From Eubacterium sp. (GTDB lineage Bacteria; Bacillota; Clostridia; Oscillospirales; Acutalibacteraceae): a stretch of 64,000 nt of DNA. The DNA lies in assembly GCA_022511225.1 (NCBI GenBank), contig JAFLRZ010000011.1, positions 1 to 64,000 on the forward strand, read 5' to 3'. Every line of letters starts with the position of its first letter. Within the stretch, counting starts at the first letter, position 1. Shown here one piece after another: positions 24,706-32,565 of the stretch. The translations under genes were made by a program, and so were the position numbers. The notes beneath the pieces were generated by a model. The model made no database searches, was not told the DNA's origin, and saw only the letters and a list, made by a program, of their open reading frames with translations.

Positions 24706-25776
24706 TTATTTTTCCTTTCTGCTTTTCTCTACTGCTTCCCAGAGTCCGTTGAGATAGCTTACACCGAGTGCCCTGTCAAAAAGACCGTAACCCGGACGGG
24801 CGACCTCTCCCCAAATCATTCTGCCGTGGTCAGGGCGAACGTAGCCGTCAAATCCAACCTCCTGAAGAGCCTTTACGATGTCGTACATATCGAGTGAGCC
24901 CGATGCACTTTCGTGAGCAGTTTCGTTAAACCACTGATTGTTGATAGAAACGTTTCTCAGGTGAGCAAAGTAAATTCTTTCTCCTGCCGTTTTGATAATC
25001 TCAACCATATCGTTATCAGGGCTTGCGCCGAGTGAGCCTGTGCAAAGTGTGATACCGTTATACTTGCTCGGCACCATATTAAGAAGCTTCTCAATAGCTT
25101 CCTTGCCCGTAATAATTCTCGGCAGACCGAAGATAGGCCATGGCGGATCATCGGGGTGAATAGCCATTTTGACGTCACATTCCTCGCAGACAGGCATAAT
25201 TGCTTCAAGGAAGTACTTAAGATTTGCCCATAAATCATCTGCAGTGATGCCCTTGTACTTTTCAAAAAGCTCCTTAATCTCACCCATTCGCTCAGTTTCC
25301 CAACCGGGCATAGCATAGCCGTTTGAGTTATCGTCAATCTCTCTGAACATATCCTCAGGCGACTTGCCTTCTACCTGCTTGCCGTCGTAGCAAAGGCAGG
25401 TTGAGCCATCAGGAAGCGGCATATAAAGGTCAGTTCTTGTCCAGTCAAAAACAGGCATAAAGTTGTAGCATATAACCTTTACTCCCACCTTGGCAAGATT
25501 TCTGATAGATTTTTTGTAATTCTCAATAAGCTTGTCACGGCTCGGCAGTCCAAGCTTAATATCCTCGTGAACGTTTACACTTTCGATACATTCCATTGTA
25601 AGTCCTGCGGCAGTGATTTCGTCGTACATTTTCTGCACGTCCTCCATCTCCCACGCTTCGCCTGCCGGAAGATAGTGAAGTGCAGGCACAACGCCTACTA
25701 CACCGGGAATCTGCTTGATTTGCTCCAGAGAAACAGTGTCCTTCTCTGCGCCAAACCAACGGAAAGTCATTTGCAT
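24706..25776 (-). CDS. uxuA: Mannonate dehydratase
   Basis: MQMTFRWFGAEKDTVSLEQIKQIPGVVGVV; MAIHPDDPPWPIFGLPRI; FAHLRNV; RPDHGRMIWGE. Confidence 0.97.
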   Translation of the reverse strand: MQMTFRWFGAEKDTVSLEQIKQIPGVVGVVPALHYLPAGEAWEMEDVQKMYDEITAAGLTMECIESVNVHEDIKLGLPSRDKLIENYKKSIRNLAKVGVKVICYNFMPVFDWTRTDLYMPLPDGSTCLCYDGKQVEGKSPEDMFREIDDNSNGYAMPGWETERMGEIKELFEKYKGITADDLWANLKYFLEAIMPVCEECDVKMAIHPDDPPWPIFGLPRIITGKEAIEKLLNMVPSKYNGITLCTGSLGASPDNDMVEIIKTAGERIYFAHLRNVSINNQWFNETAHESASGSLDMYDIVKALQEVGFDGYVRPDHGRMIWGEVARPGYGLFDRALGVSYLNGLWEAVEKSRKEK

Positions 25777-25845
25777 AGCAATACCTCCTCATTTTTAATA
25801 TTCATATTCTACCATAACGCAAACGTTCTTTCAAGGTGCAAAGCA

Positions 25846-26814
25846 TTATTTTCTGCGAATAATATAACAGGCATTGAGAGTGCATATATTCTCATCAATA
25901 TCAAATTTTTCTGATTTATTTACGATTTCATAATCATAAAATTCCTGCTCCTCGCTGACCTTTAGCTGTTTTTTTGCAAGGGCTTTTAGCTGACTGTCTG
26001 AAATCTCCTTGTTTGAGTAGTCAAAATATTTTTCCTCGATAGTTTCAATTCCGACAGGAAGCTCCACATCCTTGACTGTCAGATATTTTGTGCTCGTGCT
26101 TGAAATGTTACCTTTGCTGTAATTAATATAAAGAGGTATATCAATTCCGAAAAAATGAAGACGATTATATTTTTCTATTGAATTCAGGTATATAGAGCTC
26201 TGCTTTCTGTTTATCACAACGGTCAGCTCCCTGTGAAAAACGTTTATACCCTTTAGCTTATCATCGTCTGCCTCAGGTGCCGGAGTGTTTTCGAGAATTT
26301 CTACACGCGCAACTGCACCGTCCTTATTAACGTGTGCCCACGAAAGTTGTTCAAATTCAGCCATCATCTCAAAATACAGCTTATCTCTGTCAACACTGCT
26401 CCAGAGAGTTCCGCTTTTAAGATTATTCTGCTCCAGAAAGTCAAGAATGGACGTTTCGCTTACAGTATTGTTGCCTACGACCTCAACCTTCCATACGAAA
26501 GAGTTGAGGAGTGCCACTATCATAACGAAAGCAAGTGCACCTGCCGCCAAACCTGCACGATGCCTGAGGGGATATGCAATAAACGGCAAGCCGTGCTTTT
26601 TTATAATTCTCAGCCTTCCGCCCTCTTCAAAAGCAATGTGATGAAGCTTTTTATAAACAGATGCCCTGCAAGACGCTTTTATTCCGTTTTCAATATTTGA
26701 AATGCTCCGTATCTCGATACCCTTGGCATAACACTTTGTTATAAAATTTTCCTTAAAACCGCCTGTAAACGTAAACTCAACCCAACCGAGCAAAAATCTG
26801 AAAATAAATATCAC
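25846..26814 (-). CDS. yqfD: Sporulation protein YqfD
   Basis: 322 aa, N-term NFITKCYAKGIEIRSI, single TM, POTRA-like middle; pairs with upstream YqfC-like ORF. Confidence 0.85.
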   Translation of the reverse strand: MIFIFRFLLGWVEFTFTGGFKENFITKCYAKGIEIRSISNIENGIKASCRASVYKKLHHIAFEEGGRLRIIKKHGLPFIAYPLRHRAGLAAGALAFVMIVALLNSFVWKVEVVGNNTVSETSILDFLEQNNLKSGTLWSSVDRDKLYFEMMAEFEQLSWAHVNKDGAVARVEILENTPAPEADDDKLKGINVFHRELTVVINRKQSSIYLNSIEKYNRLHFFGIDIPLYINYSKGNISSTSTKYLTVKDVELPVGIETIEEKYFDYSNKEISDSQLKALAKKQLKVSEEQEFYDYEIVNKSEKFDIDENICTLNACYIIRRK

Positions 26815-27062
26815 TGCGAAAACTCCATTGACAAAATATTCCCCTCAACAATTATTCCCTCACGAGTGTACGAATTTATGTGCAACTCATCGCCGTAAAA
26901 CGTAATAAGCTGTGAGCCGAGGCTGACGGAAATCTTCGTATCGGAATATTCGATTATACTCTGCAATCCGTCGATTGTACATTCGCTTCCCACAAGCTGT
27001 ATTCTCGGCTGACCGAAAATCATATCACGTGGGTTAATAGAGAGCTTATCCTTAATTTTCAT
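26811..27062 (-). CDS. yqfC: YabP/YqfC family sporulation protein
   Basis: 83 aa beta-rich protein (QPRIQLVGSECTIDGLQSIIEYSDTKISVSLGSQLITFYGDEL), overlaps yqfD start. Confidence 0.82.
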   Translation of the reverse strand: MKIKDKLSINPRDMIFGQPRIQLVGSECTIDGLQSIIEYSDTKISVSLGSQLITFYGDELHINSYTREGIIVEGNILSMEFSQ

Positions 27063-27162
27063 ATTATCACCTTTTAATAATATGCAGGGTGAGGATAATT
27101 TTTGACTGCAAAAAATAAAACGGTTTGCAGAGAGAATTGTATCATTCTTTTGAGGGGATAAT

Positions 27163-27300
27163 ATGGCAGTGAAAGATGTAGTGGCAAAGCATTTTCAGAC
27201 GCTATGCCGGGGAGAGGGGTATAAAACCAAATTAGCCGGCTACGTTGGCAGGCGTTACACCGTCAACTGTGTACAGTATGATGGATACGAAAAGAAAAAC
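27163..27300 (+). pseudogene. Frameshifted and truncated small HTH (Xre-type) regulator
   Basis: ATG with GAGGGG RBS; frame 0 reads MAVKDVVAKHFQTLCR, then frame +1 reads ERGIKPN*PATLAGVTPSTVYSMMDTKRKT. The frame change lies at the CGGGGAG run (~27209-27213); in-frame TAG at 27233. Confidence 0.7.
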
Positions 27301-27303
27301 GAC

Positions 27304-27336
27304 AAAAAATCAGAAACTCAATGTTTCTGATTTTTT
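27304..27336 (+). terminator. Terminator-like hairpin at the start of dispersed element copy A
   Basis: AAAAAATCAGAAAC tcaat GTTTCTGATTTTTT perfect inverted repeat. Confidence 0.8.
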
Positions 27337-27432
27337 CTTAACATTATGCTTCTCACGCGCAGCGATGTACTCATCGCTCCATACGGAAGTTTTATTCAAT
27401 ACAATTTCGGCGTATTTGTACACTTTTCGACA
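27304..27432. repeat. Dispersed intergenic element, copy A (hairpin plus conserved ~95-nt tail)
   Basis: Tail CATCGCTCCATACGGAAGTTTTATTCAATACAATTTCGGCG matches 34 of 41 positions by hand alignment with the tail at 61.84 kb; both tails follow a terminator-like hairpin ending TTTTTTCTTA. Confidence 0.7.
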
Positions 27433-27434
27433 AC

Positions 27435-27462
27435 AAAAAAGGACTTGCAAGAGCAAGTCCTT
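27435..27462 (-). terminator. Terminator after rplL
   Basis: Minus strand AAAGGACTTGCTCTTGCAAGTCCTTTTTT hairpin plus T-run. Confidence 0.85.
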
Positions 27463-27489
27463 TGATTTGTTAAATTAAGCTTATTTAAC

Positions 27490-27882
27490 TTACTTAAGCT
27501 CAACCTTTGCGCCAGCCTCTTCAAGAGCTGCCTTAAGAGCCTCAGCGTCTGCTGTTGGAACAGCTTCCTTAACTGTTGCAGGAGCACCGTCAGCGATAGC
27601 CTTAGCTTCCTTAAGACCAAGACCGGTAGCCTCACGGATAGCCTTGATAACCTGAATCTTTGTTGCACCTACGTCTGTAAGAACAACGTCGAACTCTGTC
27701 TTCTCTTCAGCTGCTGCTGCGCCGCCTTCTACAGGTGCTGCTACTGCTACTGCTGCTGCAGCGCTTACACCAAATTCTTCTTCTACTGCTGATACGAGCT
27801 CTGAAAGCTCAAGAACTGTGAGAGTCTTAAGCTCTTCAACAATTGCTGTAACTTTTTCTGATGCCATTTTAGTTTCCTCCAA
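27490..27882 (-). CDS. rplL: 50S ribosomal protein L7/L12
   Basis: [42 protein letters not shown]. Confidence 0.98.
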   Translation of the reverse strand: MEETKMASEKVTAIVEELKTLTVLELSELVSAVEEEFGVSAAAAVAVAAPVEGGAAAAEEKTEFDVVLTDVGATKIQVIKAIREATGLGLKEAKAIADGAPATVKEAVPTADAEALKAALEEAGAKVELK

Positions 27883-27920
27883 TTAATAAAATTTAGTTAA
27901 AATGTTGATTTTGAATTTAA

Positions 27921-28523
27921 TTATTCAGCTGTTTCTTCAGCCGGTGCTTCTGCAGGAGCTGCTTCCTCTGCAGGAGCCTCTTCGGCAGCTGCTTCCTCTG
28001 CCGGTGCTGCATCACTTAAGCAAGCTTCAACGCCACCCTTGTCAACGATAGCCTGAACGCCACGTGCAAATGCTGCGATTGGTGCATTGAATACGCTGCA
28101 AACTGTAGCAAGGAGAACTTCTCTTGAAGGAAGCTTTGCAAGAGCAATAAGCTTCTCCATTGAGATAACCTCGCCGTCAAGATAACCGCTCTTAAGTGAG
28201 AAGTTATTGTGAGTGTCAGCGTACTTTTGAAGAATACGAGCTGATGCAACGTAATCATCGGTTGATGTTGCGATTGCTGTTGTGCCCTCAAGAACTGCAT
28301 CAAGACCCTCAAGACCTGCATCCTGAGCTGCTCTGCCGAGGATTGAATTCTTAACTACTGTGTACTCAACGCCTGCTTCACGAAGCTCTTTACGAAGCTT
28401 TGTGTCGTCCTCAACGTTGATGCCCTTATAGTCAACAATTACACCTGCGCAAGATGCCTTGATTCTTTCTGAAAGGTCAGCAACCATTTGCTTTTTCTTT
28501 TCAAGAACTGCTGTACTTGGCAT
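27921..28523 (-). CDS. rplJ: 50S ribosomal protein L10 with Ala/Glu/Pro-rich C-terminal tail
   Basis: Start MPSTAVLEKKKQMVADLSERIKAS at 28523 with RBS; listed upstream start lies inside the leader. Confidence 0.95.
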   Translation of the reverse strand: MPSTAVLEKKKQMVADLSERIKASCAGVIVDYKGINVEDDTKLRKELREAGVEYTVVKNSILGRAAQDAGLEGLDAVLEGTTAIATSTDDYVASARILQKYADTHNNFSLKSGYLDGEVISMEKLIALAKLPSREVLLATVCSVFNAPIAAFARGVQAIVDKGGVEACLSDAAPAEEAAAEEAPAEEAAPAEAPAEETAE

Positions 28524-28554
28524 AATCTTACCTCCATAAATATTTGCCACCGAG

Positions 28555-28722
28555 GTGGACTTAATCGGGGATAACCCCAGAGGCTGTTTAGCAAAAATAA
28601 AGTGCATTCCAAAAGAGGAATGCACGTAACATTACAAAATAACAATAAGTTATCAGAATGTTCATTCCTCGGTAGGCGATAAACTTACACCTTAGCGGTA
28701 CCTACTGTCTTTGGCTGAACAG
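28555..28722 (-). ncRNA. Ribosomal protein L10 leader (rplJL attenuator)
   Basis: Minus strand TTCAGCCAAAGACAGTAGGTACCGC...GCCTACCGAGG matches the L10-leader consensus as I know it, directly upstream of rplJ; contains a terminator hairpin GTGCATTCCTCTTTTGGAATGCAC-TTTATTTTT (28592-28625). Confidence 0.85.
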
Positions 28723-28786
28723 CAAATGTATTTTACCACAAGGATTACTCCTTGTCAATACCATAAGTTGGCGATAGTCGGAATAA

Positions 28787-29494
28787 TTACTCAGCTGTAG
28801 CGGCGCTGCCAACCTTGTTAGGATTAATCTTAACGCCAGGGCCCATAGTAGAAGCAACTGCTACTGACTTGATATACTGACCCTTTGCTGCTGCAGGCTT
28901 AGCCTTGATGATAGCATCAAGAAGAGCATTGAAGTTTTCAAGAAGCTTCTCAACTCCGAATGAAGCCTTGCCGATTGGGCAGTGAATAATGTTTGTCTTA
29001 TCAAGACGGTACTCAATCTTACCTGCCTTAGCCTCCTGAACAGCCTTAGCTACGTCCATAGTAACTGTACCTGCCTTTGGTGACGGCATAAGACCACGAG
29101 GGCCGAGAACCTTACCAAGACGACCAACGAAGCCCATCATATCAGGTGATGCGATAGCAACGTCGAAATCCATCCAGCCGCCCTGAATCTTTGTAACGAG
29201 GTCAGCATCGCCTACAACGTCTGCGCCTGCCTCCTCAGCAGCCTTTGCAAGATCACCCTTTGCAAATACAGCAACTCTTACGTCCTTACCTGTACCGTTT
29301 GGAAGAACTACTGCGCCACGTACCTGCTGGTCTGCGTGACGAGAGTCAACACCAAGTCTGATGTGTGCTTCGATTGTTTCATCGAATTTAGCTGTTGCTG
29401 TCTTAACAGAAAGCTCAAGAGCTTCTGCTGAATCATATAAATTTGAACGGTCAATTAATTTTGCACCGTCTGTATATTTCTTTCCGTGTTTCAT
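28787..29494 (-). CDS. rplA: 50S ribosomal protein L1
   Basis: [56 protein letters not shown]. Confidence 0.98.
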   Translation of the reverse strand: MKHGKKYTDGAKLIDRSNLYDSAEALELSVKTATAKFDETIEAHIRLGVDSRHADQQVRGAVVLPNGTGKDVRVAVFAKGDLAKAAEEAGADVVGDADLVTKIQGGWMDFDVAIASPDMMGFVGRLGKVLGPRGLMPSPKAGTVTMDVAKAVQEAKAGKIEYRLDKTNIIHCPIGKASFGVEKLLENFNALLDAIIKAKPAAAKGQYIKSVAVASTMGPGVKINPNKVGSAATAE

Positions 29495-29508
29495 TTAAAT
29501 TACCTCCA

Positions 29509-29535
29509 GTGGTTAAATCGGATACTTCCTCCCAC
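29509..29535 (-). promoter_or_regulatory. Candidate L1 autoregulatory mRNA site upstream of rplA
   Basis: Minus strand GTGGGAGGAAGTATCCGATTTAACCAC, resembling the known L1 operator in rplK-rplA mRNAs. Confidence 0.6.
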
Positions 29536-29542
29536 AAGGGAA

Positions 29543-29968
29543 TTAGTCTTCTACTACAATACCCATGCTACGTGCTGTACCTGCGATCATTGACATAGCT
29601 GCCTCAAGTGTTGCTGCGTTAAGGTCAGGCATCTTTGTTTCAGCAATCTTCTGAATGTCTGCCTTTGAAATTGTTGCAACCTTGTTCTTGTTAGGAACAC
29701 CTGATGCTGTTTCAATGCCGCAAGCCTTCTTGATAAGAACAGCTGCAGGCGGTGTCTTTGTTACAAATGTAAATGAACGATCCTCATATACTGTAATTAC
29801 TACAGGAATGATAAGACCAACGTCATTCTTGGTTCTCTCGTTGAACTCTTTTGTGAATGACATAATGTTTACACCGTGCTGACCGAGAGCCGGACCAACA
29901 GGTGGTGCCGGAGTAGCTTTGCCGGCAGGAATCTGAAGTTTAATTAAACCTGCTACCTTCTGTGCCAT
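29543..29968 (-). CDS. rplK: 50S ribosomal protein L11
   Basis: [43 protein letters not shown]. Confidence 0.98.
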   Translation of the reverse strand: MAQKVAGLIKLQIPAGKATPAPPVGPALGQHGVNIMSFTKEFNERTKNDVGLIIPVVITVYEDRSFTFVTKTPPAAVLIKKACGIETASGVPNKNKVATISKADIQKIAETKMPDLNAATLEAAMSMIAGTARSMGIVVED

Positions 29969-29989
29969 AATAAATTTCCTCCTAATAAT

Positions 29990-30020
29990 GTGGTAATTGG
30001 CGAGATAAAATCTCTCCCAC
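29990..30020 (-). promoter_or_regulatory. Candidate L1 autoregulatory mRNA site upstream of rplK
   Basis: Minus strand GTGGGAGAGATTTTATCTCGCCAATTACCAC shares the GTGGGAG...ACCAC frame with the site upstream of rplA. Confidence 0.6.
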
Positions 30021-30086
30021 CATTATGGTCAGGCAGGCACGCCTTTCCACAATGATAATAAGCAGATATACTGCGAATTACTAAAA

Positions 30087-30611
30087 TTATTCACTAACCT
30101 TTTCAAGCTGGTTAAGCTCAAATTCAACAGAATTTTCTCTGCCGAACATAGAAACCGTAACCTGAACGCTGTTGTTTTCAACGTCAATTTCATCGACTGT
30201 ACCCGAGAAGCCTTCAAGCGGACCGTCGATAACGTTAACAAGATCACCAACCTCATAAGCGACCTGAACGCTGATTTTCTCAACGCCGAGATTCTTTACT
30301 TCCTCGTCAGTCAACGGCTCAGGCTTGCTTTCAGGGCCTACAAAGCCTGTGCAGCCACGGGTGTTTCGTACAACGTACCAGCTGTCATCAGTCATTACCA
30401 TTTTAACGAACACGTATCCGGGCATCAGCTTGCGCTGATATTCCTTCTCTGTGCCGTCCTTCTTAACTTCAACAACTGTTTCGGTAGGAATTGCAACCTC
30501 ATGGATAAGGTCCTGTAAATTTCTGTTTTCTACAACAGTTAAAATATTACTGGCTACCTTGTTTTCATAGCCGGAAAAAGTGTGGGCTACATACCATTTT
30601 GCCTCTTCCAT
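30087..30611 (-). CDS. nusG: Transcription termination/antitermination protein NusG
   Basis: EAKWYVAHTFSGYENKVASNI; LMPGYVFVKMVMTDDSWYVVRNTRGCTGFVG; KOW GDLVNVIDGPLEGFSGTVDEID. Confidence 0.97.
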   Translation of the reverse strand: MEEAKWYVAHTFSGYENKVASNILTVVENRNLQDLIHEVAIPTETVVEVKKDGTEKEYQRKLMPGYVFVKMVMTDDSWYVVRNTRGCTGFVGPESKPEPLTDEEVKNLGVEKISVQVAYEVGDLVNVIDGPLEGFSGTVDEIDVENNSVQVTVSMFGRENSVEFELNQLEKVSE

Positions 30612-30660
30612 AATAAAAGCCTCCTAACTTAATTACATCAAATTACGCTTTACGCTGTGC

Positions 30661-31056
30661 TTATTCAGCGTCCTTATCTGATGTATCGTCAGTGCTTTTC
30701 TCTGCGTCATCGGCTTCTGCCTCAGCCTTCTCGGCATCAGCTTCGTCATCTGCAACAGTTTCTGAAACTGTAGTGTCCTCCTTGGCTGCAGACTTTTTGA
30801 GAGCTCCCATGCCCTGGGTCAAAGCAGTATCAACAGCAAAAATAGCAAGACCGGCAATAACACAAACGATAAGTACAACGATTGTGTTTTTGAGCACATC
30901 CTTGCCCTTTGCCCAAGTTACCTTCTTGCCCTCGGATTTAACACTCTTAAAGAAAGACGCAATGGATTTAAAAGGATTCTTCCTTGACTTCTTCTTTGCA
31001 GCTTTCTCTGTCTTTTCAGGTTCAGCCTTCTTTGAAGTCTTCTTTTCTTCAGCCAT
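30661..31056 (-). CDS. secE: Preprotein translocase SecE subunit with Lys-rich N-term and acidic C-terminal tail
   Basis: FFKSVKSEGKKVTWAKGKDVLKNTIVVLIVCVIAGLAIFAVDTALTQGM; position between rpmG and nusG. Confidence 0.93.
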   Translation of the reverse strand: MAEEKKTSKKAEPEKTEKAAKKKSRKNPFKSIASFFKSVKSEGKKVTWAKGKDVLKNTIVVLIVCVIAGLAIFAVDTALTQGMGALKKSAAKEDTTVSETVADDEADAEKAEAEADDAEKSTDDTSDKDAE

Positions 31057-31071
31057 TTTTGTCCTCCTACG

Positions 31072-31221
31072 TTACTTTGTTTCTCTGTGAAGCGTATGCT
31101 TCTTGCAGAATGGGCAATACTTGTTCATCTCAAGTCTGTCCGGTGTGTTCTTCTTGTTTTTCATTGTGTTGTAATTGCGCTGTTTGCATTCAGTGCAAGC
31201 TAAGGTAATCTTAACTCTCAT
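31072..31221 (-). CDS. rpmG: 50S ribosomal protein L33
   Basis: [49 protein letters not shown]; start at 31221, not 31278. Confidence 0.97.
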   Translation of the reverse strand: MRVKITLACTECKQRNYNTMKNKKNTPDRLEMNKYCPFCKKHTLHRETK

Positions 31222-31433
31222 AAATAGCACCTCCATAAAATTTCGATAAATAATCTCCCTCGATGCCACGCAAAGCAAAAGCAGGCAAAAAAATAAAGCC
31301 TATCGGCAATGGATGAAACCTACTTATCGAGGTATGACTACTATAGCACAGTGTCAATGCTTAGTCAAGGCTTTTTTGAAAAAAGTTTGCATTTATAATA
31401 GTTTTATATTATTATAGTAGCGATATAAACTAT

Positions 31434-32561
31434 ATGTTGAGTGAGAGTACACGTATGACCACAATTATAATCGGTGCAGGAGCTTCGGGTCTTGCCTGCG
31501 CCATAAGATTAAAAATGAATAATCAGCAAAATGATGTTATCATACTTGAACGCTTAAATCAAGTCGGAAAAAAGCTTCTTGCGACAGGAAACGGCAGATG
31601 CAACCTGACGAATACTGCTTCTGAATATTATGATACCGTCAAAGAGTTTTTCTCCTCAGTCGGACTTATGATGCGGGCTGATGACGAGGGCAGAGTTTAT
31701 CCGTATTCCAATCAGGCTTCAACCGTTGTCGAAATACTTGAGGAAAAATGCCGTGCGCTCGGCATAGAAATAGTAACGGACTGCTCTGTTTACGGAATTG
31801 ACGACGACCTGACGGTTGAAAGCAGTAACGGAATATTTATGGCTGATCGCGTTGTGATTGCTACAGGCGGAAAGGCGCAGAAGAGCCTTGGCTCTGACGG
31901 AAGCGGATATGATATACTCAAAAAGCTTGGGCACACGATTACTCCGCTTTCGCCTGCTCTTGTTCAGCTCATTTCATCAAGCAAATACCCAAGAGCGTTA
32001 AAGGGAAGCAGAGTTAAGTGCAATATGACAATTGAGCTTGATGACGAGATTGCAGGCAGTGAATACGGCGAGGTTCTTTTTGCCGATTACGGATTGTCGG
32101 GAATCGTTACTATGAATCTGTCGGAAATTGTCGGCAGAAATTTCACTGAAAATGAGCCTAAAAAATGCCGTGCAGTGCTTGATCTTATCCCCGAAATGAG
32201 CAGGGAGAGCCTGAAAAGCTATCTTGAGAAGTTTAAATCGCTCAGGGGTATTTTAGGCACTAAGCTTGCCGACATTATAGAAAAGCAGGCAGAAGGCAGC
32301 ATTGACAAAATGATTGCCTGTGCAAAAAGCTGGAAGCTGATTATAACAGGTACCAAAGGATATGATTTTGCACAGATTACTTCAGGCGGTGCAGAGCTTA
32401 ACGAATTTGACGGCTTTGAGTCAAAGCTTGTAAAAGGTCTTTATGCCTGCGGTGAGGTGCTTGACAAGCAGTTTGAATGCGGCGGCTTCAACCTCAGCTT
32501 TGCGTGGTACAGCGGAATTACGGCTGCCGATAACATTTGCAACAAATATACTACAAGGTAA
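31434..32561 (+). CDS. NAD(P)/FAD-dependent oxidoreductase, HI0933/BaiN-like family
   Basis: TIIIGAGASGLACAIRLK; VGKKLLATGNGRCNLTN; FAQITSGGAELNEF; CGGFNLSFAWYSGITAA. Start may be MTT at 31455. Confidence 0.9.
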   Translation: MLSESTRMTTIIIGAGASGLACAIRLKMNNQQNDVIILERLNQVGKKLLATGNGRCNLTNTASEYYDTVKEFFSSVGLMMRADDEGRVYPYSNQASTVVEILEEKCRALGIEIVTDCSVYGIDDDLTVESSNGIFMADRVVIATGGKAQKSLGSDGSGYDILKKLGHTITPLSPALVQLISSSKYPRALKGSRVKCNMTIELDDEIAGSEYGEVLFADYGLSGIVTMNLSEIVGRNFTENEPKKCRAVLDLIPEMSRESLKSYLEKFKSLRGILGTKLADIIEKQAEGSIDKMIACAKSWKLIITGTKGYDFAQITSGGAELNEFDGFESKLVKGLYACGEVLDKQFECGGFNLSFAWYSGITAADNICNKYTTR

Positions 32562-32565
32562 GAAT

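Noticed and set aside
27490-31221. Ribosomal protein cluster as a novel arrangement
   Set aside because: rpmG-secE-nusG-rplK-rplA-rplJ-rplL is the standard order
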